Shown piece after piece: positions 37,399 to 38,019 of a DNA stretch of 38,019 bases; the first letter of the stretch is position 1; the number at the start of each line of letters is the position of its first letter. The notes under the pieces were generated by a model. That model had not been told where the DNA came from and did no database searches. It worked only from the letters and a program-made list of their open reading frames with translations. Where the stretch lies: NCBI RefSeq assembly GCF_947498825.1, contig NZ_CANMLV010000031.1:1-38019 (forward strand), read 5' to 3'. This DNA is from an uncultured Cedecea sp. (GTDB lineage Bacteria; Pseudomonadota; Gammaproteobacteria; Enterobacterales; Enterobacteriaceae). A program made the translations under genes and the position numbers.

Positions 37399-37427
37399 TA
37401 GACAGTTGGGCGCGAAGTCCGTATTAT
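37399..37427 (+). promoter_or_regulatory. promoter of the argX-hisR-leuT-proM tRNA operon
   Basis: -35 TAGACA (37399-37404) and -10 TATTAT (37422-37427) with a 17-bp spacer, followed by the GC-rich discriminator CCGACCCCGC typical of stringently controlled stable-RNA promoters. It is 21 bases before the first tRNA. Confidence 0.85.
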
Positions 37428-37448
37428 CCGACCCCGCAACGGCGCTAC

Positions 37449-37525
<77 letters not shown>

Positions 37526-37581
37526 TTACTAAGGGTGCTGGAGCTGCGGTGGTATTTATACCGCGTGAAAAGGTTTACAGT

Positions 37582-37658
37582 GGTGGCTATAGCTCAGTTG
37601 GTAGAGCCCTGGATTGTGATTCCAGTTGTCGTGGGTTCGAGTCCCATTAGCCACCCCA
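37582..37658 (+). tRNA. hisR: tRNA-His (GTG)
   Basis: 77 bases including the encoded G-1 that marks histidine tRNAs, paired opposite C73. Anticodon GTG in TGGATTGTGATTCCA and CCA encoded. Confidence 0.97.
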
Positions 37659-37679
37659 TTAATTTAGAAGTGACACATT

Positions 37680-37766
37680 GCGATGGTGGCGGAATTGGTA
37701 GACGCGCTAGCTTCAGGTGTTAGTGTTCTTACGGACGTGAGGGTTCAAGTCCCTCCCTTCGCACCA
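37680..37766 (+). tRNA. leuT: tRNA-Leu (CAG)
   Basis: 87-base class II tRNA with a long variable arm, anticodon CAG in CTAGCTTCAGGTGTTAG and encoded CCA. The acceptor stem has a T5-T68 mismatch (GCGATGG/CCTTCGC). Confidence 0.96.
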
Positions 37767-37798
37767 CTCCTAAATTAAACAGCAGTAAAGCAGTATTT

Positions 37799-37875
37799 CG
37801 GCGAGTAGCGCAGCTTGGTAGCGCAACTGGTTTGGGACCAGTGGGTCGGAGGTTCGAATCCTCTCTCGCCGACCA
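37799..37875 (+). tRNA. proM: tRNA-Pro (TGG), copy 1
   Basis: 77 bases with acceptor CGGCGAG/CTCGCCG, anticodon TGG in ACTGGTTTGGGACCAGT and encoded CCA. Usual last tRNA of this operon. Confidence 0.97.
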
Positions 37876-37883
37876 CATTCAGA

Positions 37884-37910
37884 AAGCCTCGCTCAGGCGA
37901 GGTTTTGCTT
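37884..37910 (+). terminator. terminator between the two proline tRNAs
   Basis: Hairpin AAGCCTCGC-tca-GGCGAGGTT-type stem (CCTCGC/GCGAGG) followed by TTTTGCTTTT, nine bases after copy 1. Would end the argX operon before the second copy. Confidence 0.85.
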
Positions 37911-37943
37911 TTGAAGCACAGTATTTGCAGTAAAGCAGTACAT

Positions 37944-38019
37944 CGGCGAGTAGCGCAGCTTGGTAGCGCAACTGGTTTGGGACCAGTGGGTCGGAGGTTC
38001 GAATCCTCTCTCGCCGACC
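37944..38019 (+). tRNA. tRNA-Pro (TGG), copy 2, last base outside window
   Basis: Identical to copy 1 over all 76 bases present; only the final A of CCA is cut by the window edge. The preceding 15 bases (GCAGTAAAGCAGTA plus TTT or CAT) are also nearly identical to those before copy 1, so this is a tandem duplication with a 145-bp period. Confidence 0.95.

Overview
The window is chromosomal DNA from a member of the Enterobacterales. Gene order matches the classic E. coli/Salmonella segment tRNA-Asp/tRNA-Trp - hdfR - maoP - yifB - ilvLXGMEDA - ilvY - ilvC - ppiC - rep - gppA - rhlB - trxA - rho - wecA...wecG - yifK - tRNA-Arg/His/Leu/Pro. Protein sequences are close to, but clearly different from, the E. 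coli ones, so it is a relative outside Escherichia/Salmonella. I cannot fix the genus from the sequence alone.

Layout. 1-196: end of a tRNA operon (Asp, Trp) and its terminator. 244-3108: hdfR, maoP, yifB. 3390-10070: isoleucine-valine operon with promoter, leader peptide, attenuator, the 16-codon ilvX, an intact ilvG, then ilvM, ilvE, ilvD, ilvA. The operon's probable terminator lies inside the 3' end of the convergent regulator gene ilvY. 10899-11062: IlvY operators, then ilvC. 12618-17161: an AT-rich accessory island between ilvC and ppiC. 17162-24560: ppiC, rep, rhlB-gppA, trxA, rho. 24748-35763: enterobacterial common antigen (ECA) operon wecA-wzzE-wecB-wecC-wecD-wecE-wzxE-wecF-wzyE-wecG. 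35960-37345: yifK (thrP). 37399-38019: tRNA operon Arg(CCG)-His(GTG)-Leu(CAG)-Pro(TGG) with a second, almost complete Pro(TGG) copy at the window edge.

The most unusual part is the ilvC-ppiC island. It begins directly after the ilvC terminator with a maturase-less 5' fragment of a group II intron. Four same-strand, AT-rich genes follow: a small Rossmann/methyltransferase-like protein, a stand-alone NRPS-type adenylation enzyme whose specificity residues look like those of L-prolyl-AMP ligases, a PLP-dependent alpha-oxoamine synthase, and a GNAT acyltransferase. Together they look like a minimal small-molecule pathway: activate an amino acid, condense it decarboxylatively with another to an aminoketone, then acylate and/or methylate. 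No carrier protein is visible. The adenylation gene carries an in-frame amber codon ten codons after its natural start, so the pathway may be decaying or the enzyme N-terminally truncated.

Other points are the absence of rffG and rffH between wecC and wecD, several unexplained inverted repeats (trxA 5' region, wzzE-wecB gap, island right edge), and the tandem proline tRNA duplication with a terminator between the copies.
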